Assembly: GCF_002893095.1 (NCBI RefSeq)
Contig: NZ_PKQQ01000001.1
Coordinates: forward strand, 770,051 to 834,050
Reading direction: 5' to 3'
DNA from: Stenotrophomonas sp. VV52
Lineage (GTDB): Bacteria > Pseudomonadota > Gammaproteobacteria > Xanthomonadales > Xanthomonadaceae
DNA: 64,000 nucleotides
Shown: positions 52,314 to 61,121 of the stretch, one piece after another
Numbering within the stretch: position 1 is the stretch's first letter
Layout: every line of letters begins with the position of its first letter
Translations under genes and position numbers: made by a program
Notes under the pieces: model-generated
Database searches by the model: none
What the model was told of the DNA's origin: nothing
What the model saw: only the letters and a program-made list of their open reading frames with translations

Positions 52314-54134
52314 ATGTCGAGCGTTGTCATCGCGCTGCTGCTTTTCATGGGCAACGCGCATGCGGAAGACGGGTATGCACTGTGGATGCGGTACGTGCCG
52401 GTTGAGCCTGCGCTCGCAGCCACCTACCGCGCGCAGTTGAGCGACATCGTCGCACCCGACGCAACGCCGACGCAGCGCGCCGCGCGTGCGGAGCTGGAGC
52501 GGGGGCTCGCCGGCCTGCTGGGCAAGGCGCCACCGATGCACACCGAGCCGACGCAACAGTACGTCGTGGTACTGGGTACACCCGCGTCGTCCCCGTTGCT
52601 TTCGCCACTGCACAGCGAGATCGAGTCGCTGGGCACAGAGGGGTATCTGCTCAAGCGCGTGCAGCACGACGGACGCAGCGATCTGGTCGTGGCTGGGAAA
52701 CACGATGTTGGCGTTCTGTATGGCGTGTTCCACCTGTTGCGCCTGCTGCAGACCGGTGCGCCGCTGGACGCGCTGGACGTGCACGAATCGCCGCGCGTGC
52801 AACTGCGCGTACTCGACCACTGGGACAACCTCGACGGCTACGTCGAACGCGGCTACGCCGGCCGCTCGCTCTGGGACTGGCAGAGCCTGCCGGAATGGAA
52901 GGATCCGCGTTACACCGACTACGCACGCGCCAATGCTTCGCTGGGCATCAACGGCACCGTCCTGAACAACGTCAATGCCAGCGCCTGGAGCCTGGCGCCG
53001 GCGTACCTCGACAAGGCGGCCGCGCTGGCCGAGGTGTTCCGCCCCTATGGCATCCGCGTCTACCTGAGCGCGCGGTTCAGCGCACCCATCGAACTGGGTG
53101 GGCTGAAGACCGCAGACCCGTTGGATCCCGGCGTGCAGCGCTGGTGGCGCGACAAGGTCAACGACATTTACGTCCGCATTCCCGACTTCGGCGGGTTCCT
53201 GGTCAAGGCCAATTCCGAAGGGCAGCCTGGCCCGCAGGACTACGGCCGTTCGCATGCCGATGGCGCCAACCTGCTGGCCGACGCGCTGGCTCCGCACGGC
53301 GGCGTGGTGATGTGGCGCGCTTTCGTCTACGCGCATGATGTACCTGCAGATCGTGCCACCCAGGCCTTCACCGAGTTCGCCGGGCTGGACGGCGCGTTCC
53401 GCCCGAACGTGATCGTGCAGGTCAAGAACGGCCCCATCGACTTCCAGCCGCGCGAGCCGTTCCACCCGTTGTTCGGGGCCATGCCGCGCACGCCGCTGAT
53501 GATGGAGTTCCAACTCACCAAGGAGTACCTCGGTTTCAACACCCACCTGGTGTACCTAGGCCCGTTGTTCGAGGAAGTGCTGCGTTCGGATACCCATGCA
53601 CGCGGCAAGGGTTCCACCGTCGCCAAGCTGGTGGACGGCTCGCTGGAGGGACACACGCTGACCGGCATGGCCGGGGTTGCCAACATCGGCAACGACCGCA
53701 CCTGGACCGGCTCGCACTTCGACCAGGCCAATTGGTACGCCTTCGGCCGGCTGGCCTGGAACCCCCACCAGTCCGCCCGCGACATCGCTGCCGACTGGGC
53801 CGCAATGACCTTCTCGCCGGACCCCACCGTAGTGCAGCCAATCGTCGCGATGATGATGGCCTCGCGCGAGGCGGCCGTGAACTACATGACCCCACTCGGC
53901 CTGCACCACCTGATGGCGCGCGGCCACCACTACGGGCCCGGCCCCTGGGTAGACGGCGGTCCACGCCCGGACTGGACCTCGGTGTACTACCACCGCGCCG
54001 ACCGCAACGGCATCGGTTTCGACCGCAGCGCAAGCCCCCCGTCGCCCCAGGTGTCTCCTTGGGGGGATCCGTCAGGGTTGACCATTGCCTCTGCATTTCC
54101 TGCACCTGCTGTACGCCGAGCGAGTAGCGGGTGA
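52314..54134 (+). CDS. GH67 alpha-glucuronidase, C-terminally truncated by a rearrangement
   Basis: The frame has 606 residues from the ATG at 52314 (signal SSVVIALLLFMGNAHAEDG); ATGs at 52227 or 52230 are alternatives. GH67 enzymes remove 4-O-methyl-glucuronate from xylo-oligosaccharide ends. The catalytic region is intact: NSEGQPGPQDYG with acid Glu 302, GPIDFQPREP with Asp 376, and MMEFQLTKEYLG with Glu 398. Family sequence ends at GIGFDRSAS (residue 574, about 54,035); the last 32 residues are unrelated. The expected next segment, GSNAVAQYAPELAAQYGDL and about 50 more, is present on the opposite strand at 54073-54285. Family members are about 700 or more residues, so roughly 130 C-terminal residues are lost and the protein is probably misfolded or inactive. 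Confidence 0.85.
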   Translation: MSSVVIALLLFMGNAHAEDGYALWMRYVPVEPALAATYRAQLSDIVAPDATPTQRAARAELERGLAGLLGKAPPMHTEPTQQYVVVLGTPASSPLLSPLHSEIESLGTEGYLLKRVQHDGRSDLVVAGKHDVGVLYGVFHLLRLLQTGAPLDALDVHESPRVQLRVLDHWDNLDGYVERGYAGRSLWDWQSLPEWKDPRYTDYARANASLGINGTVLNNVNASAWSLAPAYLDKAAALAEVFRPYGIRVYLSARFSAPIELGGLKTADPLDPGVQRWWRDKVNDIYVRIPDFGGFLVKANSEGQPGPQDYGRSHADGANLLADALAPHGGVVMWRAFVYAHDVPADRATQAFTEFAGLDGAFRPNVIVQVKNGPIDFQPREPFHPLFGAMPRTPLMMEFQLTKEYLGFNTHLVYLGPLFEEVLRSDTHARGKGSTVAKLVDGSLEGHTLTGMAGVANIGNDRTWTGSHFDQANWYAFGRLAWNPHQSARDIAADWAAMTFSPDPTVVQPIVAMMMASREAAVNYMTPLGLHHLMARGHHYGPGPWVDGGPRPDWTSVYYHRADRNGIGFDRSASPPSPQVSPWGDPSGLTIASAFPAPAVRRASSG

Positions 54135-54285
54135 CCAGTTCGTTCCACAGGGTGCGGCCGGAGGCCATGCGGTGGTCCCATGGGACGTGGTGGAACCACA
54201 GCAGCAGCGGTTCGGGCACTTTCATGAGGTCGCCGTACTGCGCGGCCAGTTCGGGCGCGTATTGGGCTACCGCGTTGCTGCCACT
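54073..54285 (-). pseudogene. Inverted fragment of the GH67 C-terminal domain
   Basis: Read on the minus strand, 71 codons give SGSNAVAQYAPELAAQYGDL, then MKVPEPLLLWFHHVPWDHRM and ASGRTLWNELVTRYSLGVQQ, ending EMQRQWSTL. This is the GH67 segment expected directly after residue 574 of the truncated forward gene. There is no start codon or promoter of its own. Confidence 0.85.
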
Positions 54286-54288
54286 AGT

Positions 54289-54411
54289 GGCTGGGCGCAG
54301 GTACGTGAAGCCCAACGGCGCGTGGCGGCGGAAGACGCTCACAGCGGGCTCGCCGTCACCATCGACATTGGCGACGCCTACGACATCCACCCGCCGAACA
54401 AGCAGGAACTC
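54289..54411 (+). pseudogene. Fragment of a sialate O-acetylesterase-type gene
   Basis: Forty-one codons on the plus strand read WAQVREAQRRVAAEDAHSGL then AVTIDIGDAYDIHPPNKQEL. This matches the C-terminal catalytic part of SGNH sialate O-acetylesterases, including the Asp-His pair in DIHPPNKQE. Acetylesterases of this type sit in xylan loci. The rest of the gene is absent. Confidence 0.8.
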
Positions 54412-54486
54412 GTTGGCATACAGGGCGAGTACGTCCAGTACGGGTTGCATGCCTTGCTGTGCGCGCAGGCCCTTGGCGCTGGTCCA
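54403..54486 (-). other. Inverted coding-like fragment of unknown origin
   Basis: On the minus strand, 28 codons read WTSAKGLRAQQGMQPVLDVL then ALYANEFL, which looks like genuine protein, whereas the plus frames do not. I could not assign it to a family. It shares the ten bases CAGGAACTCG with the esterase fragment at the joint. Confidence 0.5.
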
Positions 54487-55976
54487 GGCCTCGGTTCTAC
54501 CTGGTCAATTCCAGCTTCACCTACTTCCCGGGCATCCCCGTCTTCGAGAGCGAGGACCTGGTGCACTGGAGGCAGATCGGCAACGTCATCGCCCGGCCCA
54601 GCCAGCTCGATTTCGACGGCCTCAGCGTCTCACGGGGCGTGTTCGCACCCGCGATCTCGTACCACGATGGCCTGTTCTACGTGGTCACCACCGCAGTGGA
54701 CAGCGGCGGCAACTTCATCGCGACCGCATGCGATCCCGCCGGCCCGTGGTCCGACCCGCACTGGTTGCCCAGCATCGATGGCATTGACCCGTCCTTGTTC
54801 TTCGACGACGACAGCAAGGTCTACCTCGTGAACAACGATGCGCCACTCGGCACGCCGCGCTACGAAGGCCATCGCGCGATCTGGATGCAGCAGATCGACC
54901 TTGCCGCGTTGAAGCCCATTGGGCCGCGCAAAGTCCTGATCGACGGCGGCGTCGAACCGGCAAAGAACCCGATCTGGATCGAAGGCCCGCACCTCTACAA
55001 GCGCGAGGGCTGGTATTACCTGTCCGATGCCGAGGGCGGCACCGGCCCGCAGCACTCGCAGGTGGTGCTGCGCAGCCGCGACGTCTGGGGGCCGTACGTT
55101 CCCTATGCAGACAACCCGATCCTCACCCAGCGCGACCTGCCTGCCGACCGCCCGCTGCCGATCACCAACGCCGGCCATGCGGATCTGGTGGAAGGCCCGG
55201 ACGGCTCGTGGTGGGCCGTGTTCCTGGCCAGCCGCAACTACCAGCAGCGGCACTACAACACCGGTCGCGAGACCTACCTGCTGCCGGTGGAATGGCACGA
55301 TGGCTGGCCGGTGATCCTGCCTGCCAACCAGACCATCCCTTATGTGGTGAAAGCGCCCAGCTGGATGAAGAGCGACGCCATGCAGGCGTCCTCGACTGGA
55401 AATTTCACCGACCGCGACGAGTTCGACGGCACGTCTCTGGGAAGCGCGTGGCTGCGCGTACGCGTGCCCAAACAAGAGTGGGCAACCTTGCACGAGCGCC
55501 CGGGAATCCTCGCCATCCACCCGCTGCCGGAAAGCCTCGAGACGCTGAAGAATCCAGCCTTCCTCGGCCGCCGCCAGCAGCATCTGCGCTTCGAGGCCAG
55601 CACAGCCATGAGCCGCCCGGAACAGGGCGTCGCAGCAGGCCTGGCTGCCTTCCAGAGCGAGGCATGGTGGTACTTCCTCGGCGTACGCAGCCTCGGCGGC
55701 GACCGCATCACCGTCTTCCTCGAAGCCCGGGACGGCGGTGGCACAACGAAAACCCTTGCGACCCGTGAACTGAAAGCAGCAACCACGCTGCGCCTTCAGA
55801 TCAGCGGCAATGAAGGCCACTACGCCTTCGCAGTCGACACCGGCGACGGACAGGGCTGGCAAACCCTCGCAGCAGACGTAGACGGCACCGTACTCAGCAC
55901 CGATCGCGCAGGGGGCTTCGTAGGCACCCTGCTGGGACCATTTGCGCGCGACGAGCGCGCCTTGAGGAGCAGATGA
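54459..55976 (+). CDS. GH43 beta-xylosidase/arabinofuranosidase, N-terminally truncated
   Basis: The open frame gives 505 residues from an ATG at 54459, but recognisable GH43 sequence begins only at RFYLVNSSFTYFPGIPVF (about 54,491). The lost part would hold the signal peptide and the PDPS motif with the catalytic base Asp. The remaining catalytic residues are present: Asp 110 in GIDPSLFFDDD and acid Glu 175 in WIEGPHLYK. A C-terminal beta-sandwich follows from about residue 310. No ribosome binding site supports the ATG. Without base and signal peptide the product is presumably inactive. It overlaps the next GH3 gene by four bases, so the downstream operon order is undisturbed. Confidence 0.82.
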   Translation: MRAGPWRWSRPRFYLVNSSFTYFPGIPVFESEDLVHWRQIGNVIARPSQLDFDGLSVSRGVFAPAISYHDGLFYVVTTAVDSGGNFIATACDPAGPWSDPHWLPSIDGIDPSLFFDDDSKVYLVNNDAPLGTPRYEGHRAIWMQQIDLAALKPIGPRKVLIDGGVEPAKNPIWIEGPHLYKREGWYYLSDAEGGTGPQHSQVVLRSRDVWGPYVPYADNPILTQRDLPADRPLPITNAGHADLVEGPDGSWWAVFLASRNYQQRHYNTGRETYLLPVEWHDGWPVILPANQTIPYVVKAPSWMKSDAMQASSTGNFTDRDEFDGTSLGSAWLRVRVPKQEWATLHERPGILAIHPLPESLETLKNPAFLGRRQQHLRFEASTAMSRPEQGVAAGLAAFQSEAWWYFLGVRSLGGDRITVFLEARDGGGTTKTLATRELKAATTLRLQISGNEGHYAFAVDTGDGQGWQTLAADVDGTVLSTDRAGGFVGTLLGPFARDERALRSR

Positions 55977-58672
55977 TGACGCGCAGGCCTTACCACTCCG
56001 TCGGCCTTCGCGGCCCCGTCCTTGCCACCCTTGCCCTGTGCGCCGCCATCGGGCTCGCCACCCGCGTGCACGCCGCAGAGCCCAAGCCCTGGCTGGACAC
56101 ATCCGCCAGCTTCGAAACCCGCGCCGCCGCGCTGGTCGCGCAGATGACGCTGGAAGAGAAGGCCGCGCAGATGCAGAACGGCGCCCCCGCCATCGAGCGC
56201 CTGGGCGTACCCGCCTACGACTGGTGGAGCGAAGGCCTGCACGGCGTCGCGCGGGCAGGGCAGGCCACCGTGTTCCCGCAAGCCATCGGCCTGGCCGCCA
56301 CCTTCGACGTACCGCTGATGGGGCAGGTGGCCACCACCATCAGCGACGAAGCGCGCGCCAAGCACCACCAGTTCGTGCGCGAGGGCCAGCATGGCCGTTA
56401 CCAGGGCCTGACCTTCTGGTCGCCCAACATCAACATCTTCCGTGACCCGCGCTGGGGTCGTGGCCAGGAAACCTACGGCGAAGACCCGTACCTCACCGCG
56501 CGCATGGGCGTGGCCTTCGTGCACGGCCTGCAGGGCGACGACCCGGTCTACCGGAAGCTCGACGCCACCGCCAAGCACTTCGCGGTGCACAGCGGCCCCG
56601 AAGCCGACCGCCATCACTTCGACGCCAAACCCAGCAAGCGCGACCTGTACGACACCTACCTGCCGGCGTTCGAAGCGCTGGTGAAAGAAGGCGAGGTGGA
56701 CGCAGTGATGGGCGCCTACAACCGCGTGTACGGCGAATCGGCCAGCGCCAGTAAATTCCTGCTGCGCGACACCCTGCGCGACCAATGGGGCTTCAAGGGC
56801 TACGTGGTCTCCGATTGCTGGGCCATCGTCGACATCTGGAAGCATCACAAAATCGTGCCCACCCGCGAAGCCGCCGCGGCACTCGCGGTGAAGAACGGCA
56901 CCGAACTGGAGTGCGGGCAGGAATACGCCACGCTGCCCGCCGCAGTGAAGCAGGGCCTGATCAGCGAAGCAGAGATCGACGACGCCGTGACCCGCCTGTT
57001 CACCGCACGCATGCGGCTGGGCATGTTCGACCCGCCGGAGCGCGTGGCCTATGCGCGGATTCCGGCCTCGGTGAATCAAGCGCCCGCCCACGACGCGCTG
57101 GCGTTGAAGGCCGCCCGCGAGTCGCTGGTGCTGCTGAAGAACGACGGCGTGCTGCCGCTCTCGCGCGACCTCAAGCGTATCGCCGTGGTCGGCCCGACCG
57201 CCGACGACACCATGGCGCTGCTGGGCAATTACTTCGGCACCCCGGCGGCACCGATCACGATCCTGCAGGGCATCCGTGACGCCGCCAAGGGCGTGGACGT
57301 GCGCTACGCACGCGGCGTGGACCTGGTGGAAGGGCGCGACGACCCCAACGCCACCCCGCTGATCGAGGCCGCCTACCTGCGGCCCACCGCTGACTCCCCG
57401 GAACGCGGCCTGCGCGGCGAGTACTTCCGCACCGCCGACCTGGCCGGCACGCCCGCACTGGTCCGCACCGACGCCCAGATCGGCTTCGGCTGGGACCGCG
57501 GCTCGCCCACCGACAACCTGATGGCGCGCGGCGAAGCCGGCCCAGGGCAGGGCGTGCCCAACGACAACTTCAGCATCCGCTGGAGCGGCCAGCTGCTGCC
57601 GCCGGTCTCGGGCCGCTACCACATTGAGGCCGCCGCCGACGATGGCTTCCGCCTCTACGTGGATGGCAAGCGCGTGCTCGACCACTGGACCCCCAGCGAT
57701 CGCATGCGCAGCGACGGCATGGACCTGGACCTGGAAGCCGGCCGCGCCTACGACCTGAAGCTCGAGTACTTCGACGCCGAGCGCGACGCAGGCGTACGCC
57801 TGGGCTGGCGCATGCCCGGCGCCAAGCCGCCGTTCGAGGAAGCGCTGGACGCCGCCCGCAGTTCCGACGTGGTGGTGTTCGTCGGCGGCCTCACCGGCGA
57901 TGTCGAAGGCGAGGAAATGAAGGTCAACTATCCCGGCTTCGCTGGAGGTGATCGTACAGACCTGCGCCTGCCCGCCACCCAGCGCAAGCTGCTCGAAGCA
58001 CTCAAGGACACCGGCAAGCCGGTGGTGATGGTACTGACCGGCGGTTCCGCGCTCGCCGTGGAATGGGCGCAGGAGAATCTGTCCGCCATCCTGATGGGCT
58101 GGTACCCCGGCCAACGCGGCGGCACCGCAGTGGGCGAGGCGCTGTTTGGCGATTACAACCCGGCCGGCCGCCTGCCGGTGACCTTCTACACCGCAGACCA
58201 GAAGATGCCGGCCTTCGACGACTACGCCATGGAAGGCCGCACCTACCGCTACTTCCGCGGCACGCCGCTGTATCCGTTTGGCCATGGCCTGTCCTACACC
58301 ACCTTCGACTACGGCACGCTCCAGCTCGATGCGCCGCGCATCGCCGCCGATGGTCGTCTCAAGGTACAGGTTGAAGTGGCCAACACCGGCAAGCGCGACG
58401 GCGACGAAGTGGTGCAGCTGTACGTGCGCCGGGTGGACGCCGCGCCGGGTGATGCGGTTCAGTCGCTGCATGGCTTCCAGCGCGTGCACCTGGGCGCTGG
58501 CCAGAAGCAGACCGTGGCCTTCGACCTGGATGCCCGCCAGGCCCTTCGGCAGTACGACGAATCGCGCGGCGAGTATAAAGTGCCGCCGGGGGCGTACGAG
58601 GTGCGGGTAGGCAGTTCCAGTGCCGACGCCCGCGTAAGGGCGCGTTTCACCGTGGAGGCAAAACGTGACTGA
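55973..58672 (+). CDS. GH3 beta-xylosidase with inserted PA14 domain
   Basis: The product has 899 residues with a signal peptide (GPVLATLALCAAIGLATRVHA). N-terminal GH3 domain: NGAPAIERLGVPAYDWWSEG, ATAKHFAVHSGPEADRHHFD and the nucleophile region GYVVSDCWAIVDI. A PA14 domain is inserted in the second GH3 domain (about 465-610, with RGEYFRTADLAG, FSIRWSGQLLPPVSGRYHIE and DDGFRLYVDGKRVLDHW). A fibronectin-III-like domain closes the protein (about 790-890). It should release xylose from xylo-oligosaccharides in the periplasm. ATGA overlap with the GH43 gene and an eight-base overlap with the next gene mark one operon. Confidence 0.92.
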   Translation: MMTRRPYHSVGLRGPVLATLALCAAIGLATRVHAAEPKPWLDTSASFETRAAALVAQMTLEEKAAQMQNGAPAIERLGVPAYDWWSEGLHGVARAGQATVFPQAIGLAATFDVPLMGQVATTISDEARAKHHQFVREGQHGRYQGLTFWSPNINIFRDPRWGRGQETYGEDPYLTARMGVAFVHGLQGDDPVYRKLDATAKHFAVHSGPEADRHHFDAKPSKRDLYDTYLPAFEALVKEGEVDAVMGAYNRVYGESASASKFLLRDTLRDQWGFKGYVVSDCWAIVDIWKHHKIVPTREAAAALAVKNGTELECGQEYATLPAAVKQGLISEAEIDDAVTRLFTARMRLGMFDPPERVAYARIPASVNQAPAHDALALKAARESLVLLKNDGVLPLSRDLKRIAVVGPTADDTMALLGNYFGTPAAPITILQGIRDAAKGVDVRYARGVDLVEGRDDPNATPLIEAAYLRPTADSPERGLRGEYFRTADLAGTPALVRTDAQIGFGWDRGSPTDNLMARGEAGPGQGVPNDNFSIRWSGQLLPPVSGRYHIEAAADDGFRLYVDGKRVLDHWTPSDRMRSDGMDLDLEAGRAYDLKLEYFDAERDAGVRLGWRMPGAKPPFEEALDAARSSDVVVFVGGLTGDVEGEEMKVNYPGFAGGDRTDLRLPATQRKLLEALKDTGKPVVMVLTGGSALAVEWAQENLSAILMGWYPGQRGGTAVGEALFGDYNPAGRLPVTFYTADQKMPAFDDYAMEGRTYRYFRGTPLYPFGHGLSYTTFDYGTLQLDAPRIAADGRLKVQVEVANTGKRDGDEVVQLYVRRVDAAPGDAVQSLHGFQRVHLGAGQKQTVAFDLDARQALRQYDESRGEYKVPPGAYEVRVGSSSADARVRARFTVEAKRD

Positions 58673-61121
58673 TCACACCCTGTCGGTACGGGAAAAGCTG
58701 GGCTACAGCTTGGGCGACCTTGCAGCCAACCTGATTTTCCAGACGCTGATCACCTACCTGGCGTTCTTCTACACCGACGTCTACCGGCTGCCGCCCGCCA
58801 CGGCGGCAACCGTGATCTTCGTGGTCGGCCTGCTCGGCGCGTTCGTCTTCACCCCGTTGATCGGCATTGCTGCGGACCGCACCAGCAGCCGCTGGGGCAA
58901 GTTCCGGCCGTGGATCCTGTGGACGGCGGTTCCGTTCGGCGTGCTCTCGCTGCTGGCGTTCAGCACGCCGGACCTGGGCGAGCGCGGCAAGGTGGTCTAT
59001 GCCCTGGCCACCTACGGCCTGCTGATGCTGGTGTACGCGGCCAACAACCTGCCGTACTCCGCGCTCAGCGGCGTGCTCACCGGCAACATGGACCAGCGCA
59101 ACAGCCTCTCCGCCTACCGTTTCGTGGCGGTGATGATCGCGCAGTTCATCATCCAGGTCCTGCTGCTGCCGCTGGTGCTGATCCTCGGCGACGGCGACCG
59201 CGTGCTCGGCTTCGAACGGGTGATGACCGTGTTCGCGGTAGTGGGCACCGTGTTCTTCCTCATCACGTTCGCCACCACCCGCGAGCGCATCGTTCCCGCC
59301 AAGGAGCAGACCGCCGGGGTAGGGCAGGACCTCAAGGACCTGCTGCACAACCGCCCGTGGCAGGTGATGCTGGCGCTGACCATCCTGGTGTTCATGAACC
59401 TCGCCCTGAAGGGCGGCACCTACATCTACTACTTCCAGTACTACATGAGCGAGCCGGCGCTGGCCGCGTTCCTCGACAGTTCCGGCTTCAACCGCTTCAT
59501 CGGTGGCTTGAACGCGGTGCTGAGCGGATGGGGCCTCTCCGGTTTCACCTGGCCGAAGGACCCGGCCACCTCGGCCTTCAGCCTGTTCAATGCCTGCGGC
59601 ATCATCTGCATGATCCTGGGCATCGGCGTCTCGCGCCGGTTGGCCGACCGGTTCGGCAAGCGCGATGTATTCGGTGCGGCACTGTTCGTCTGCACCGTGT
59701 TCCTGCTGGTGTTCTACCTGTTCCCGCCCACCGCAGTGGCCGTGGCCTTCGTGTCCTTCATGCTGCACGGCTTCTTCTACGGCATCACCATCCCGCTGTT
59801 GTGGGCGATGATTGCCGACGTAGCCGACTACTCCGAGTGGAATAACAACCGCCGGGCTACCGCCATCATCTTCTCCGCCATGCTCTGCGGCCTGAAGATC
59901 GGCCTCAGCATCGGCGGTGCACTGGTGGCGGGCATCCTGGCGCACTACGGCTATCAGGCCGGCGCCGCCCAGCAGCCGGACGGCGTGGTGGATGGCATCC
60001 GCCTGACTGTGAGCCTGTACTGTTCGATCCCGTTCCTGTTTGCGGTAGGACTGCTGTTCCTCTACAGGATCGACAAGCGCATGGAAACCCGGATCGAGCA
60101 GGTCCTGCTGCAACGGCGGAATGGCACCAACCTGGAGCACCTGGCCGCACATGCCATTTCCCAGCCGCTGGTGTCGCATATCTACACGGCCGACCCTTCC
60201 GCGCACGTCTTCGAAGGAACGCTTTACATCTATCCCTCGCACGACATCGATGCCGGTGCCCCGTTCGATGACGACGGCGGCCACTTCGGCATGGAGGACT
60301 ACCACGTACTGCGCATGGACTCGCCGCAGGGCGAAGCCACCGACTGCGGAATGGCACTCCACGTGCGCGACGTCCCTTGGGCCGCGAAGCAGATGTGGGC
60401 GCCAGATGCCGCAACCCGTGATGGCCGCTACTACCTGTACTTCCCGGCCAAGGACGCACAGGGCATCTTCCGCATCGGCGTAGCGGTGGCAGATCGCCCG
60501 GAAGGGCCGTTCAAAGCCGAACCTGAGCCCATGCCAGGCACGTACTCCATCGACCCGGCCGTGTTCGAGGACGACGATGGCGCGCACTACCTGTACTTCG
60601 GCGGCATCTGGGGCGGCCAGCTGCAGAAGTATCGTGACAACCGGTACGACACTGCGAACGAGGAACCCACCGGCGACGCACCTGCACTGGGTCCAAGGGT
60701 AGGGCGGCTCGAACCCGGCATGACGCAGCTGACGGAGCCCACCCGCGAAGTGCTGATCCTGGACGAGCACGGAAAGCCGCTGCGCGCCGATGACCACGAG
60801 CGCCGCTTCTTTGAAGGCCCCTGGCTGCACAAGTACAACGGCCGCTACTACCTCTCGTACTCCACCGGCAACACCCACCTGCTGTGCTACGCCGTCGGCG
60901 ACAACTCGTACGGACCTTTCACCTATGCCGGCGTGATCCTCAAGCCCGTAGTGGGCTGGACCACGCACCATTCCATCTGCGAAGTCGGAGGGCAGTGGTA
61001 CCTGTTCTATCACGACTCCCTGCTGTCAGGCGGTGTAACCCACCTGCGCTCGGTCAAGTGCACGCCGCTGCACATGGAAGCGGACGGCAGCATCCGGACG
61101 ATTGACCCCTATGGCGCCTGA
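58665..61121 (+). CDS. GPH-family sugar symporter fused to a cytoplasmic GH43 glycosidase
   Basis: The product has 818 residues in one continuous frame. Residues 1-475 form a GPH-type (MFS) sugar:cation symporter with about 12 helices (VREKLGYSLGDLAANLIFQT, GIAADRTSSRWGKFRPWIL, WAMIADVADYSEWNNNRRAT). A short linker (IDKRMETRIEQVLLQRRNGT) leads to a complete GH43 domain from about residue 500: base Asp 510 in TADPSAHVFEG, Asp 630 in YSIDPAVFEDDD, and acid Glu 717 in RFFEGPWLHK. GPH transporters keep both termini in the cytoplasm, so the hydrolase would face inward and could cleave oligosaccharides as they enter. Homologues of the two halves are normally separate genes. It overlaps the epimerase gene by 20 bases. 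Confidence 0.92.
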   Translation: MTDHTLSVREKLGYSLGDLAANLIFQTLITYLAFFYTDVYRLPPATAATVIFVVGLLGAFVFTPLIGIAADRTSSRWGKFRPWILWTAVPFGVLSLLAFSTPDLGERGKVVYALATYGLLMLVYAANNLPYSALSGVLTGNMDQRNSLSAYRFVAVMIAQFIIQVLLLPLVLILGDGDRVLGFERVMTVFAVVGTVFFLITFATTRERIVPAKEQTAGVGQDLKDLLHNRPWQVMLALTILVFMNLALKGGTYIYYFQYYMSEPALAAFLDSSGFNRFIGGLNAVLSGWGLSGFTWPKDPATSAFSLFNACGIICMILGIGVSRRLADRFGKRDVFGAALFVCTVFLLVFYLFPPTAVAVAFVSFMLHGFFYGITIPLLWAMIADVADYSEWNNNRRATAIIFSAMLCGLKIGLSIGGALVAGILAHYGYQAGAAQQPDGVVDGIRLTVSLYCSIPFLFAVGLLFLYRIDKRMETRIEQVLLQRRNGTNLEHLAAHAISQPLVSHIYTADPSAHVFEGTLYIYPSHDIDAGAPFDDDGGHFGMEDYHVLRMDSPQGEATDCGMALHVRDVPWAAKQMWAPDAATRDGRYYLYFPAKDAQGIFRIGVAVADRPEGPFKAEPEPMPGTYSIDPAVFEDDDGAHYLYFGGIWGGQLQKYRDNRYDTANEEPTGDAPALGPRVGRLEPGMTQLTEPTREVLILDEHGKPLRADDHERRFFEGPWLHKYNGRYYLSYSTGNTHLLCYAVGDNSYGPFTYAGVILKPVVGWTTHHSICEVGGQWYLFYHDSLLSGGVTHLRSVKCTPLHMEADGSIRTIDPYGA

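Larger units (their letters stand above)
54034..54494. other. Scrambled junction between GH67 and GH43 genes
   Basis: About 460 bases made of pieces of at least three genes in alternating orientation: an unplaced stretch (54036-54072), inverted GH67 (54073-54285), forward sialate O-acetylesterase (54289-54411), an inverted unidentified coding fragment (54403-54486), then the truncated GH43. The palindrome GCCACTAGTGGC lies at one joint (54280-54291), and CAGGAACTCG is shared by both sides at another (54402-54411). Confidence 0.8.

Noticed and set aside
53536..54450. Minus-strand 304-codon frame containing GH67-like sequence as a separate gene
   Set aside because: Only residues 56-126 look like GH67; the ends are an unrelated fragment and antisense sequence of the forward GH67, so it is part of the scrambled junction, not a gene.
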